A stretch of DNA of 64,000 nt from DAIDKA01 sp036498905. Its GTDB lineage: Bacteria > Pseudomonadota > Gammaproteobacteria > Steroidobacterales > Steroidobacteraceae. The notes below the pieces were generated by a model. It saw only the letters and a list, made by a program, of their open reading frames with translations, was not told the DNA's origin and did no database searches. Both the position numbers and the translations under genes were made by a program. The stretch lies in the NCBI GenBank assembly GCA_036498905.1, contig DASYER010000122.1, positions 69,473 to 133,472 on the forward strand, given 5' to 3'. Position 1 is the first letter of the stretch; the number at the start of each line of letters is the position of its first letter. Below, one piece after another: positions 53,734-61,868 of the stretch.

Positions 53734-54057
53734 ATGAAGGAAGACGATGTTTTCCGCGCCCTGGCCGATGCGAGCCGCCGCACCCTGCTGGACCGCCTGC
53801 ACCTTCGTAACGGACAGACATTGAATGAATTGTGCGAGGGACTGGACATGACGCGTCAGGCCGTGACCAAGCATCTGTCAATCCTGCAGAGCGCCAACCT
53901 GATCGCGGTACGGCGTCAGGGACGTGAAAAACTGCACTTCATCAACCCGGTTCCGATCAATGACATTGCCGAGCGCTGGATCAGCAAATTCCAGCGCCAG
54001 CATCTACGCGCGCTGTCAGCGCTGAAGAAAGCCCTGGAGGAGGACGACCATGAGTGA
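53734..54057 (+). CDS. ArsR-family transcriptional regulator
   Basis: A 107-residue winged-helix repressor of the ArsR-SRPBCC pair type. It has VFRALADASRRTLLDRLHLR, the recognition helix LDMTRQAVTKHLSILQSANL and the wing VRRQGREKLHFINPVPI. No metal-binding Cys is present, so it is not a metal sensor. The ATG at 53734 gives the normal ArsR N-terminus. It overlaps the SRPBCC gene by eight bases and likely represses its own promoter through the inverted repeat upstream. Confidence 0.9.
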   Translation: MKEDDVFRALADASRRTLLDRLHLRNGQTLNELCEGLDMTRQAVTKHLSILQSANLIAVRRQGREKLHFINPVPINDIAERWISKFQRQHLRALSALKKALEEDDHE

Positions 54058-54505
54058 AGCCGCCCGAAGCACGTTCATTTACGTGACCTATATCCGCACC
54101 AGCGTCGAGAAGCTCTGGTCAGCGCTGCTGGATCCGCAGTTCACCCAACAGTATTGGTTCGGCACGCAGATGATTTCGGAATGGAAGCCCGGGGCCGCCT
54201 GGAAACTGGCCTTTGCAGACGGGCGCATCGCGGACAGCGGAGAAGTGCTTGAAATCGAGCCACCGCGACGACTGGTGCTGCGTTGGCACAACGAATTCCG
54301 GCCCGAACTGAAGGCCGAGGGCCCGGCCCGGTGCATGTTCGAACTGGAACCGACGGGTGAAATCGTCAAGCTCACCATTACACATACCAGCGACAAGGCG
54401 GACTCAAAGCTCATCGGCGCCGTCTCCGGAGGCTGGCCCAAAATCCTCTCGAATCTGAAGACCCTGCTGGAGACCGGCAAGGTGATGGCGACCGAGAAGC
54501 TCTAG
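54050..54505 (+). CDS. SRPBCC (AHSA1-like) protein
   Basis: A 151-residue START/Bet v1-like protein with YIRTSVEKLWSALLDPQF, QYWFGTQMISEWKPGAAWKL, EVLEIEPPRRLVLRWHNEF and the C-terminal GGWPKILSNLKTLLETG. These proteins bind hydrophobic ligands in a cavity; partners of ArsR regulators are common but the ligand is unknown. The gene is translationally coupled to the regulator. Confidence 0.88.
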   Translation: MSEAARSTFIYVTYIRTSVEKLWSALLDPQFTQQYWFGTQMISEWKPGAAWKLAFADGRIADSGEVLEIEPPRRLVLRWHNEFRPELKAEGPARCMFELEPTGEIVKLTITHTSDKADSKLIGAVSGGWPKILSNLKTLLETGKVMATEKL

Positions 54506-55452
54506 AGGCTGCTGGCCTGCTCCAGGCGGCGCATCTGAGTCGCATCGAGCTTCAGGCTCGCAGCCGCGACCAGCGCTTTGAGCTGTTCGGAGCGGGTTGC
54601 GCTAGCAATCGGCGCCGTGACGCCAGGCCGCGCCATCAACCATGCCAGTGCAACGCTGGCAGGGGTGCTGGCATGCGCCGCGGCCACTTCATCGAGGGCG
54701 GACAGAATCGCAGTGCCGCGCGGGTTCAGGTACTTCCTGATCCCCTCCCCGCGGGCACGGCCGGCAAGATCCTGCTGCGAGCGATACTTGCCCGTGAGGA
54801 AGCCGCTGGCGAGGGAAAAATAGCTGATGACTCCTACGTCCCGCTGCACACACAGCGGGGCCAGGTCTTTCTCGAATGCTGCCCGGTCGTACAGATTGTA
54901 CAGCGGCTGCAGACTCTCGTAGCGTGGCAGAGTGCTGCTTTGCGCGAGATCCAGCGCCTGTGATAAGCGCGCGGCGCTGTAATTCGACGCGCCGATGGCG
55001 CGCACCTTGCCGTCGCGGATCAGATCACCAAAGGCGGCCAGCGTCTCCTCCAGTGGCGTGTCCGCATCGTCCACGTGTGCCTGATACAGATCGATGTAGT
55101 CGGTCTGCAAGCGTCGCAGCGAGTCCTCGGCCGCGCGGGTGATATTCGCCCGGGACAGTCCCTTGCGATCCGGCGGCATCAGCCAACCCACCTTGGTGGC
55201 CAGCACCACCTTGGATCGATGGCCGCGCTGACGCAACCACTTGCCGATGATGGTCTCGGACTCACCGCCGACATGTCCCGGCACCCAGGTCGAATACACG
55301 TCCGCAGTGTCGATGAAATCAAATCCTGAGGCGACAAACTCATCGAGGATACGGAATGAAGCGGGCTCATCGAGCGTCCAGCCAAAGACGTTTCCGCCCA
55401 GACACAACGGTGCCGTATGAATCTGTGAGCGACCCAGTCTGCGTTTTTCCAT
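54502..55452 (-). CDS. Aldo/keto reductase
   Basis: NADPH-dependent carbonyl reductase of 316 residues. The catalytic tetrad is visible: Asp and Tyr in FIDTADVYSTW, Lys in VLATKVGWLM and His in DLYQAHVDD. LRDGKVRAIGASNYSA-type sequence (LIRDGKVRAIGASNYS) and the C-terminal cofactor loop PGVTAPIASATRSEQ are typical. Substrate unknown. Its stop overlaps that of the convergent SRPBCC gene. Confidence 0.92.
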   Translation of the reverse strand: MEKRRLGRSQIHTAPLCLGGNVFGWTLDEPASFRILDEFVASGFDFIDTADVYSTWVPGHVGGESETIIGKWLRQRGHRSKVVLATKVGWLMPPDRKGLSRANITRAAEDSLRRLQTDYIDLYQAHVDDADTPLEETLAAFGDLIRDGKVRAIGASNYSAARLSQALDLAQSSTLPRYESLQPLYNLYDRAAFEKDLAPLCVQRDVGVISYFSLASGFLTGKYRSQQDLAGRARGEGIRKYLNPRGTAILSALDEVAAAHASTPASVALAWLMARPGVTAPIASATRSEQLKALVAAASLKLDATQMRRLEQASSL

Positions 55453-55466
55453 GAGAGCCTCAGCTG

Positions 55467-56465
55467 CTACATGCCCGGAACACGAGCCGGTGCGAGATGA
55501 ATGACATACCCGAGCCCCGCCAATATCGCCAGATAGTAGGCCAATGCGGAGTGACTGGGGAAGGCCGGCAGATCTTTGGTGAACGCCCGATAGCCGGCGC
55601 CCGCAGCCACCAGCAGAAACAGCGGCTGACCAAAGTAGGCCGCCAGTATCACCGCGACGGCGGCCAGCATGAGGCGCTCGTTCTTATCCAGGGCGACGAT
55701 GGCCTGGCCACCGTCCAATACCCATATCGGAATCAGGTTCAACACGTTCAGGACTGCCGAGAGGCTGGCGAGTCCGATCCAGAATGCTTCACCGCTTCGT
55801 ATCCAAAGCAACGCGCATACCGCCGCGCCAATGAGGCCCGCCATCGGACCGGCGAGACTGATCAGCGATCGGGTGCGCACCGACACTCCCAGCGCAGCCC
55901 AGCGAACGTAGGCGCCAAGTCCCGGCAGGAAGACCGGCATCTCGGCCGGCAATCCCCGGCGCTTGATCTCGATGAAGTGGCCCATCTCGTGCACCAGGAT
56001 CAGAATCGCAAAGCCGATTCCGAAACGCGCCCCGTAGAGACTCCAGTAGAAGGCGACAAACACCCCGAGACTCAAGATGAATTTGAGTTTGAAGAGTGTG
56101 AGCAGGAATTTGCCCTTGGCCAAGAGCAATGCGACCGGCGCGAGCGGGCCAAGCCTGCGGATCCAGATATTGCGGAAGGAAGCTTTGGGCGCGGTGCTCG
56201 CAAGCGTATCGAGGCGCTGAACGTTGCCGCGGATCCATTCGGCCTGTGTCGACTCAGATGGCAGCAATTCCAGCGCTGTCGCCCACGCCTCGCGCGCAGC
56301 GGCGAGATCATGCTGTTCTTCGTGCAGGCGCGCCGCAGCGGCCAGTTGCTCCAGCCTCTGGGCATTCACGAGGGCATGGCAACTGTTGCAGGTCAGTGCC
56401 CCCGGCGTGAGCGGCGCGTGGCAACGCACGCATTCCGGGTTCAGGCCAGGCTCAGCCGGGCGCAA
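55467..56465 (-). CDS. Site-2-protease-type M50 metallopeptidase with zinc ribbon
   Basis: An intramembrane zinc protease of 332 residues. The first 35 residues have two Cys-x2-Cys pairs (CVRCHA, CNSCHA), a probable zinc ribbon. A helical linker follows, then several membrane segments with the active-site motif ILVHEMGHFIEIKRRG and the second motif VLNLIPIWVLDGG, whose Asp completes the zinc site. It overlaps the upstream membrane-protein gene by 14 bases. The substrate is unknown; an anti-sigma factor or a misfolded membrane protein would be typical. Confidence 0.85.
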   Translation of the reverse strand: MRPAEPGLNPECVRCHAPLTPGALTCNSCHALVNAQRLEQLAAAARLHEEQHDLAAAREAWATALELLPSESTQAEWIRGNVQRLDTLASTAPKASFRNIWIRRLGPLAPVALLLAKGKFLLTLFKLKFILSLGVFVAFYWSLYGARFGIGFAILILVHEMGHFIEIKRRGLPAEMPVFLPGLGAYVRWAALGVSVRTRSLISLAGPMAGLIGAAVCALLWIRSGEAFWIGLASLSAVLNVLNLIPIWVLDGGQAIVALDKNERLMLAAVAVILAAYFGQPLFLLVAAGAGYRAFTKDLPAFPSHSALAYYLAILAGLGYVIHLAPARVPGM

Positions 56466-57099
56466 CGGGAACCGTGTCGGTGAGGGGGCCGATGATTTGG
56501 ACAGGCCTGCCCGCCGTCATCCGCCAGGCGATGCGGATCCCCACGAACAGAATGACCACACCGATAATCCCATTGATCCCATCCGAAAGGCCCAGAAACG
56601 GCGAAGCCAGTCCCAGCAGCGTCAGTCTGGCCAACACGGCAATATTGACCGCGAGCGCTGCGGGATGAGCGGAAACGGCGATCGGGACCGCCGATAAGGA
56701 CACGGCTACATAGGTCAACACCACCGCCGCGATCTGGTAGCGGCGCCCGCCCTGTCCCTTCGAGCCCAGGACTATCGCCTTGCCGACGATATACCCCACC
56801 GCCAGGGCCACGAAGCCGATCTCCAATCCGGTCGTGAGCACAAAGACGACGAAAAGAATGAGCCCCAGAACGGCACCGCCCGCTCCGAAGATGAGGCCGC
56901 GCACAAATGCCGCATGGGAATCGGTCGGCAGTTTGCCCTTCAGACGCTCGGCGCAATCGGTACACGTCAGCACACCGTTCACGCGGTAATGATGTGGGCC
57001 GAGCGCCTTCCCGCACGCCTTGCAGGTGGGTCCGCTCGGCTGATTTCCGTATTCGGCCGTCGCGAACTGCGGCACGGGAGTGTTGGAGACCTGTGGCAT
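56452..57099 (-). CDS. Membrane protein with N-terminal zinc ribbon
   Basis: A 215-residue protein with a Cys-x2-Cys pair at CKACGKALGPHHYRVNG and a second at LTCTDCAERL, then four or five hydrophobic segments (AVLGLILFVVFVLTTGLEI, IAAVVLTYVAVSLSAVPIAV, GIIGVVILFVGIRIAW). No family beyond this is recognised. The zinc-ribbon-plus-membrane layout parallels the M50 gene it overlaps, suggesting that they work together. I chose the ATG at 57099; an upstream start at 57144 would overlap the 66-residue gene. Confidence 0.72.
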   Translation of the reverse strand: MPQVSNTPVPQFATAEYGNQPSGPTCKACGKALGPHHYRVNGVLTCTDCAERLKGKLPTDSHAAFVRGLIFGAGGAVLGLILFVVFVLTTGLEIGFVALAVGYIVGKAIVLGSKGQGGRRYQIAAVVLTYVAVSLSAVPIAVSAHPAALAVNIAVLARLTLLGLASPFLGLSDGINGIIGVVILFVGIRIAWRMTAGRPVQIIGPLTDTVPVAPG

Positions 57100-57109
57100 G
57101 GCCGTGAGA

Positions 57110-57310
57110 CTACTTCCGATCGATCTGTATGTTCTCTTTCGCACCGCTGTTGGCCACGGCGATCATGATGCCAAGGCCGAGGATGATCGCCAGCCCAATC
57201 AGAGTCCACGTCGTGCCGATGCGGGCCAGGATCCCCAATTTCCACAGCGCCGCCAGCAGGCCACCGATCAGGATGACGAAACCGACAAAGTACATGCCAG
57301 CAAATTTCAT
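57110..57310 (-). CDS. Small two-helix membrane protein
   Basis: A 66-residue protein with two hydrophobic stretches (MYFVGFVILIGGLLAALW and TLIGLAIILGLGIMIAVA) and a charged C-terminus. The ATG has a GGGAGCAAG ribosome-binding region. It is first gene of a three-gene unit with the zinc-ribbon membrane protein and the M50 protease. Function unknown; it could be a substrate or modulator of the protease. Confidence 0.65.
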   Translation of the reverse strand: MKFAGMYFVGFVILIGGLLAALWKLGILARIGTTWTLIGLAIILGLGIMIAVANSGAKENIQIDRK

Positions 57311-57511
57311 AGTCTTGCTCCCGGTAGCCCTGGATGGTCAAAACCGCGCTGCAGGAAGGGAGAATACTCGTGGGGCCGCCGCCGCGCTTGCGAAAAGTAG
57401 CCCGTGTGCCAGTGCCATGCGAAGTCGGTTCATTCTGACAAATGAATGCTCCCGCGAACTTCAGTCAACATGGGAGCGCGCGCCCTACACTCACAGCTTA
57501 GGAGACCGATC

Positions 57512-57997
57512 ATGTCGAAAATTACGCCCTGTCTGTGGTTCGACGGGAAGGCCGAAGAGGCAGCCCGTTTCTACCTCACAGTGTTCCCGGACAGCCGGGT
57601 TGATGCCGTGCATCGCGCCCCGGGGGACTACCCTGCCGGAAAGACCGGCGATGTTCTGACCGTGGAGTTCACGCTGATGGGGCAGCCCTTCGTCGCTCTC
57701 AACGGCGGCCCGCAGTTCCGGTTCAACGAAGCCATTTCATTTCAGGTGCCGGTTGAAACGCAGACCGAGGTCGACCGCTACAGCAACTCCCTGTCCGCCG
57801 TGCCGGAAGCCGAACAATGCGGCTGGGTAAAGGACCGCTTCGGGGTGTCTTGGCAGATCGTGCCGCGTCAACTCACCCGCCTGATCACGGATCCGGACCC
57901 GCAGCGCCAGAGTCGTGCCTTTGCGGCAATGATGAAGATGAAACGCATCGACATCGCCGCGATCGAGCAGGCCGCCAATGGCGTCGTCGGCCAATAG
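57512..57997 (+). CDS. PhnB-like VOC protein
   Basis: A 161-residue protein of the PhnB/3-demethylubiquinone-methyltransferase-like VOC group: MSKITPCLWFDGKAEEAARF, LTVEFTLMGQPFVALNGGPQ, SFQVPVETQTEVDRY, CGWVKDRFGVSWQIVPR and the C-terminal AFAAMMKMKRIDIAAIEQA. The ATG at 57512 follows GGAG. Function is unknown. It precedes the FMN reductase fusion by 21 bases and is likely cotranscribed with it. Confidence 0.9.
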   Translation: MSKITPCLWFDGKAEEAARFYLTVFPDSRVDAVHRAPGDYPAGKTGDVLTVEFTLMGQPFVALNGGPQFRFNEAISFQVPVETQTEVDRYSNSLSAVPEAEQCGWVKDRFGVSWQIVPRQLTRLITDPDPQRQSRAFAAMMKMKRIDIAAIEQAANGVVGQ

Positions 57998-58018
57998 TTG
58001 ACCTTGGAGAATCCCCCA

Positions 58019-58999
58019 ATGACCGCTGCTGAACCCGGCAAGACTGCAGCCATCGCCGTGATTGTCGGAAGCCTGCGCAAGGAGTCGTTCAGTCGCAAGG
58101 TCGCACAGGCGCTCATCGCTCGTGCACCGGCTTCGCTGGCGTGCCAGATCGTCGAAATTGTAGACCTGCCGCTCTACAACGAGGACCTTGACGCGAAGCC
58201 ACCTGAGAGTTGGACCAGGTTTCGCTCACAGATCAGTGGGGCGGATGCGATCTTGTTCGTGACGCCGGAGTACAACCGATCGATACCGGGCTGTTTGAAA
58301 AACGCCACGGACATCGGCTCACGGCCGCAAGGAAAGAATCTGTTCGACGGGCTACCGGCCGGCGTGGTCAGCGTTACGCCCTACTCAATGGGCGCCTTCG
58401 GCGCCAACCATGCACTGCGGCAGACGTTCGTCTATCTAAACCTGCTCGTGATGCAGCAGCCTGAAGCCTATATCAGTGGGGCGGCCGAACTCTTTGACAT
58501 GCACGGCAACCTCAAGTCCGAGGCGACCGGGGCGTTCTTCGACAAGTTCATGGCGGCATTCGACGTCTGGGTGGCGGGCGTCCGCGGCGGCACCCGCGGC
58601 CCATCGTTTGATGCATTCATGAAGCGCCGTGAAACGATCGCCTCTGACTACGTCAATGGCGAGCCGGACTCGCTGGCACGCATCCTTACCCGGCGCGATC
58701 CGGCGACATTCTTCTCACCCAACGGTGACCATCAAAGCGGCGCCAAGGCGATCGCACAAAGGTACATCAAGGATGCCGGATCATTCGGCAAGCCGGGCAA
58801 GAGTCAACTCGAGATCCTGCAGTCGCACGCGAGCGCCGGTCTGGCGTTCTGGACGGGTCTGCAACACGCCGAGGTCCGACTGCCCGACAAACCCAAACCC
58901 GTGCCAATGACGCTGCGCATTACGGAAGTCTTTCGGCTGCAGGACAGCGAGTGGGTCTTGGTCCACCGCCACGCCGACATGGCCAAACGCGACGCGTGA
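58019..58999 (+). CDS. NADPH-dependent FMN reductase fused to a SnoaL-like domain
   Basis: The N-terminal 190 residues are a flavodoxin-like NAD(P)H:quinone/FMN reductase: AVIVGSLRKESFSRKVAQAL, LPLYNEDLDAKPP, DAILFVTPEYNRSIPGCLKNATD and VSVTPYSMGAFGANHALRQ. The last 125 residues (SDYVNGEPDSLARILTRRDP, SQLEILQSHASAGLAFWTGL, LRITEVFRLQDSEWVLVHRH) match the DUF4440/SnoaL-like NTF2 fold. The fusion is unusual. The ATG at 58019 follows TTGGAGA. A small-molecule quinone or chromate-type reduction is a family guess only. Confidence 0.85.
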   Translation: MTAAEPGKTAAIAVIVGSLRKESFSRKVAQALIARAPASLACQIVEIVDLPLYNEDLDAKPPESWTRFRSQISGADAILFVTPEYNRSIPGCLKNATDIGSRPQGKNLFDGLPAGVVSVTPYSMGAFGANHALRQTFVYLNLLVMQQPEAYISGAAELFDMHGNLKSEATGAFFDKFMAAFDVWVAGVRGGTRGPSFDAFMKRRETIASDYVNGEPDSLARILTRRDPATFFSPNGDHQSGAKAIAQRYIKDAGSFGKPGKSQLEILQSHASAGLAFWTGLQHAEVRLPDKPKPVPMTLRITEVFRLQDSEWVLVHRHADMAKRDA

Positions 59000-59030
59000 T
59001 CCGCCCGAGCGCGGATCGCGCCATCGGATG

Positions 59031-60464
59031 TCACTTCACCTGCGAGACGGTCCTCAGGTAAGGCTTGTGGGTCTTGAATCCCTGCGGATATTTTTGCTTC
59101 GCCGCCTCATCGGAGAGCGAGGCCGGAATGATCACATCCTCGCCGGGCTTCCAATTGGCAGGGGTTGCGACATTCTCGCGGGCCGTCAACTGCATCGAGT
59201 CCAGCGCCCGCAGGATTTCGTCAAAATTCCGACCGGTGCTCATCGGATACGTCAGCATCAGTTTGATTTTTTTGTCAGGTCCTATGACGAAGACTGAACG
59301 CACTGTGGCGTTGGTCGCGGCCGTGCGACCTTCGGAGGTGCCCGGCTCCTCTGCGGGGAGCATGTTGTAGAGCTTGGCCACGTGCAGATCGGTATCGCCG
59401 ATCATTGGATATTTGACCTTCGCGCCCTGTGTCTCCTCGATATCGGCAACCCATTTACCGTGGCTGTCCACCGGGTCGACCGACAGCCCGATCAGCTTCG
59501 TGTTGCGCTTGGTGAACTCAGGCTCGATCCTCGCCATGTAGCCCAGCTCGGTGGTGCACACCGGGGTGAAGTCCTTCGGGTGTGAAAACAGGATTGCCCA
59601 GCTGTTGCCGATCCATTCGTGAAAATCGATAGGCCCCTGGGTCGTATTGGCCTTGAAGTTAGGCGCAGTATCATTTATGCGAATGGACATGGAAGGCTCT
59701 CCGCTATTTGGGGTCGGAAAAGCTGATACCTTACGCGGCTCGGGCACACAGCAGAAGCCCCCGCGGGACTGGCCGCCTTGCGCAAAGCCCAAGAAGGTCG
59801 CGAAGTGCGCCACCGGCGCACGAGTGGAGCGGATCATGTTGATCGGCTCGGCCCGGTCCGGGTAACCCAGCGCCATCCCGCAATAGATGACATCCTCATC
59901 GGCAAGCTCAAAATGCCGGTGCAGCGTTGCGCGCACTCTGGCCCACGCCTCCTGCACGCAGCTGCCCAGCCCCAACTCCTCCGCGACCAGGACCACCGAT
60001 TGGATGAACATGCCCAGGTGCGCCCACTGGCTGTGCTCAAGATCGCGATGGGTGACGAAGAACAGTCCGACCGGCGCGCCCCAGAAATCGTAATTGCGTG
60101 CCACGGCTGCCGCGCGCGCCGCCGCATCATTCCGCGGCACACCCATGGCGGTGTAGCGTTGCCGGGCAACGCGACTGCGTCGCGCACGAAATTCAGCGGC
60201 CAGTTTTGCCGGATAAACCGGATAGTCCCCCTCCTCGCCATGCGGATTTGCCGCCAATGAGCGGCGTGCGAGACCACACACGGCGGCCCGGGCCGCGCCG
60301 GCGACGACGATGACCTTCCAGGGCTGCATGTTGCTGCCTGATGGCGACCAGCGGGCGATGTCGAGAATCCTCTGCACCGTGTCAGCGGATACGGGTGCAT
60401 CGGCGTAGGCGCGGATGGAAACGCGCGAGCGCATGATCTGGGACACGGACATGCTTGCGCCCAT
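59031..60464 (-). CDS. Nitroreductase - 1-Cys peroxiredoxin fusion
   Basis: One uninterrupted 477-codon frame with two enzymes. Residues 1 to about 235 are a nitroreductase: IMRSRVSIRAYADAPVSADT, RWSPSGSNMQPWKVIVV, LGSCVQEAWARV and YCGMALGYPDRAEPINMI, ending in the usual C-terminal phrase APVAHFATFLGF. A 23-residue linker without stop leads to a Prx6-type peroxiredoxin from residue 259, with the peroxidatic Cys in HPKDFTPVCTTELG and the long C-terminal domain. A GGAGAG site lies six bases before the ATG at 59690, so the 219-residue peroxiredoxin may also be made alone. The first ATG overlaps the stop of the sigma-factor gene (TAATG). Confidence 0.88.
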   Translation of the reverse strand: MGASMSVSQIMRSRVSIRAYADAPVSADTVQRILDIARWSPSGSNMQPWKVIVVAGAARAAVCGLARRSLAANPHGEEGDYPVYPAKLAAEFRARRSRVARQRYTAMGVPRNDAAARAAAVARNYDFWGAPVGLFFVTHRDLEHSQWAHLGMFIQSVVLVAEELGLGSCVQEAWARVRATLHRHFELADEDVIYCGMALGYPDRAEPINMIRSTRAPVAHFATFLGFAQGGQSRGGFCCVPEPRKVSAFPTPNSGEPSMSIRINDTAPNFKANTTQGPIDFHEWIGNSWAILFSHPKDFTPVCTTELGYMARIEPEFTKRNTKLIGLSVDPVDSHGKWVADIEETQGAKVKYPMIGDTDLHVAKLYNMLPAEEPGTSEGRTAATNATVRSVFVIGPDKKIKLMLTYPMSTGRNFDEILRALDSMQLTARENVATPANWKPGEDVIIPASLSDEAAKQKYPQGFKTHKPYLRTVSQVK

Positions 60465-61321
60465 TAATGCAGATGCTGCAGTTTCTCGGGATTGCGCACG
60501 ACATAGATGGCGACAATCCTGCCGCCTTCGGTCCCGAGCGCGGTGGACTGCAGCTCCCCGTCCGCCTCCCGGCTGATGAACCCCGGCAATCCATTGACAA
60601 AACTGATATGGACGAGGGTGGACCCATGCTTCGCATAGAGCTTTGCCAGACCCGTGTGCAGCTTCATCACCTGCTCAAGCCCAACAAACGGGTGGGTGGC
60701 CGCGGAGCGCTTGCCACCGCCGTCCGCATAGACCGTGACATCATCGGCCAGCATGCCACGGAGCGCGACCATGTCACCGTTACGGGAGGCGGCAAAAAAA
60801 GCCCGTGCCAGATCAAGCGCGTGCCCCTTCTGCACGGGAAAGCGCGGCCGCGCTTCACGGATATGCACGCGCGCCCGGCCAGCCAGCTGTCGGCATGCAG
60901 CTGCATCACGCCCGATGGATGCGGCCACTTCCTCGAAGTCCAGTCCGAACACATCGTGCAGCAGAAAGGCCGCCCGCTCCAGCGGCGACAGACGCTCCAG
61001 GGCAAGAAGCAGCGGCAACGTGACGTCCTGGTCCGGTTCCTCCTCAACAACCGGATCAGGAAGCCACGGTCCTATGTAGGTCTCGCGCTGACGTCGGGCA
61101 GACTTGAGCACATCCAGACACAGACGCGTGACCACCCGGCGCAAGAACGCCTCGGGCTCGCGCACAGTGTCGCGATCGGTCCCCATCCAGCGGATGAAAG
61201 CCTCCTGGACTACATCTTCCGCATCGGCCACCGAGCCGAGCATCCGATAGGCGACGCGCGTCAGTGTCGGGCGCAGGGGATCAAAATTTGCCGCCGCATC
61301 GTCCGGCGCTGAGGGGCACAT
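60464..61321 (-). CDS. ECF41-type RNA polymerase sigma factor with SnoaL-like extension
   Basis: A 285-residue sigma-70-family factor. Sigma region 2 is AYRMLGSVADAEDVVQEAFI, with a linker containing the ECF41 motif GPWLPDPV, and region 4 has LSPLERAAFLLHDVFGLDFE and SIGRDAAACRQLAGRARVHI. The extra C-terminal NTF2-like domain carries the two ECF41 hallmarks DGGGK (VYADGGGKR) and NPxKL (RNPEKLQ). In the family this domain regulates the sigma factor, without a separate anti-sigma factor. The ATG overlaps the upstream stop (TGATG). It follows the carboxymuconolactone decarboxylase-like gene that typically accompanies this group. Confidence 0.92.
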   Translation of the reverse strand: MCPSAPDDAAANFDPLRPTLTRVAYRMLGSVADAEDVVQEAFIRWMGTDRDTVREPEAFLRRVVTRLCLDVLKSARRQRETYIGPWLPDPVVEEEPDQDVTLPLLLALERLSPLERAAFLLHDVFGLDFEEVAASIGRDAAACRQLAGRARVHIREARPRFPVQKGHALDLARAFFAASRNGDMVALRGMLADDVTVYADGGGKRSAATHPFVGLEQVMKLHTGLAKLYAKHGSTLVHISFVNGLPGFISREADGELQSTALGTEGGRIVAIYVVRNPEKLQHLH

Positions 61322-61779
61322 CAGGCCGCCACTTTGGCCGCGGCGCGATCGGCCCACAGGCCGAACCCGACTGCCAGGCGATTCCAGCCGCAGATGACAT
61401 TGATGACGAGTGTCAGGATCACCTGTTCCTCTTCGGTGAACTCAGCCTTGAGCGCTACGAAAGCCGCCTCATGGGTATGCCCTTCGGACTGACGTGTCAG
61501 TGCCTCCGTCCAGCCCAGCGCCGCGCGCTCCCGCGGTGTGTAACACGGGGCTTCTCGCCAGGCCGAGAGCAGATAGATCCGTTGCTCGACCTCGCCGGCC
61601 GCACGGGCTTCGGCGGTGTGCATGTTAATGCAGTTGGCGCAGGCGTTGATCTGGGAGGCGCGAATATGCACTAGGTGAACGAGATTCGGCTCCAGATCCT
61701 TATTCATGGCCTGGGAGAAAGCCAGCCAACTCTTCATCTGGGCGGGAGCGCGGGCAAAGGGATCAAGTTTCGCAGTCAT
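61321..61779 (-). CDS. Carboxymuconolactone decarboxylase / AhpD-like protein
   Basis: A 152-residue all-helical protein of the CMD/AhpD superfamily. The CxxC-type site and proton-relay region is INACANCINMHTAEARAAGE with the Cys pair CANC and the His, and LIELVHIRAS-like sequence precedes it (LVHLVHIRASQ). Members include the alkylhydroperoxide reductase AhpD and the COE proteins of ECF41 loci. The ATG at 61779 has GGAG in front. An ECF41-type promoter lies upstream, so it is the first gene of the sigma-factor operon. Confidence 0.9.
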   Translation of the reverse strand: MTAKLDPFARAPAQMKSWLAFSQAMNKDLEPNLVHLVHIRASQINACANCINMHTAEARAAGEVEQRIYLLSAWREAPCYTPRERAALGWTEALTRQSEGHTHEAAFVALKAEFTEEEQVILTLVINVICGWNRLAVGFGLWADRAAAKVAA

Positions 61780-61812
61780 CGTACAGCTCCATGGGTAGGT
61801 CCTGCGAAGATG

Positions 61813-61839
61813 ACGAGACAGCCACGCCTGGTGTGACAT
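61813..61839 (-). promoter_or_regulatory. ECF41-type promoter
   Basis: On the - strand TGTCACA (61839-61833), 16 bases, CGTC (61816-61813), which is exactly the known ECF41 target pattern. It drives the decarboxylase-like gene, the sigma factor and the nitroreductase-peroxiredoxin fusion, so the operon is probably autoregulated. Confidence 0.82.
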
Positions 61840-61868
61840 CCAGCTCCACTTGGGGGACACGCCGGCTG

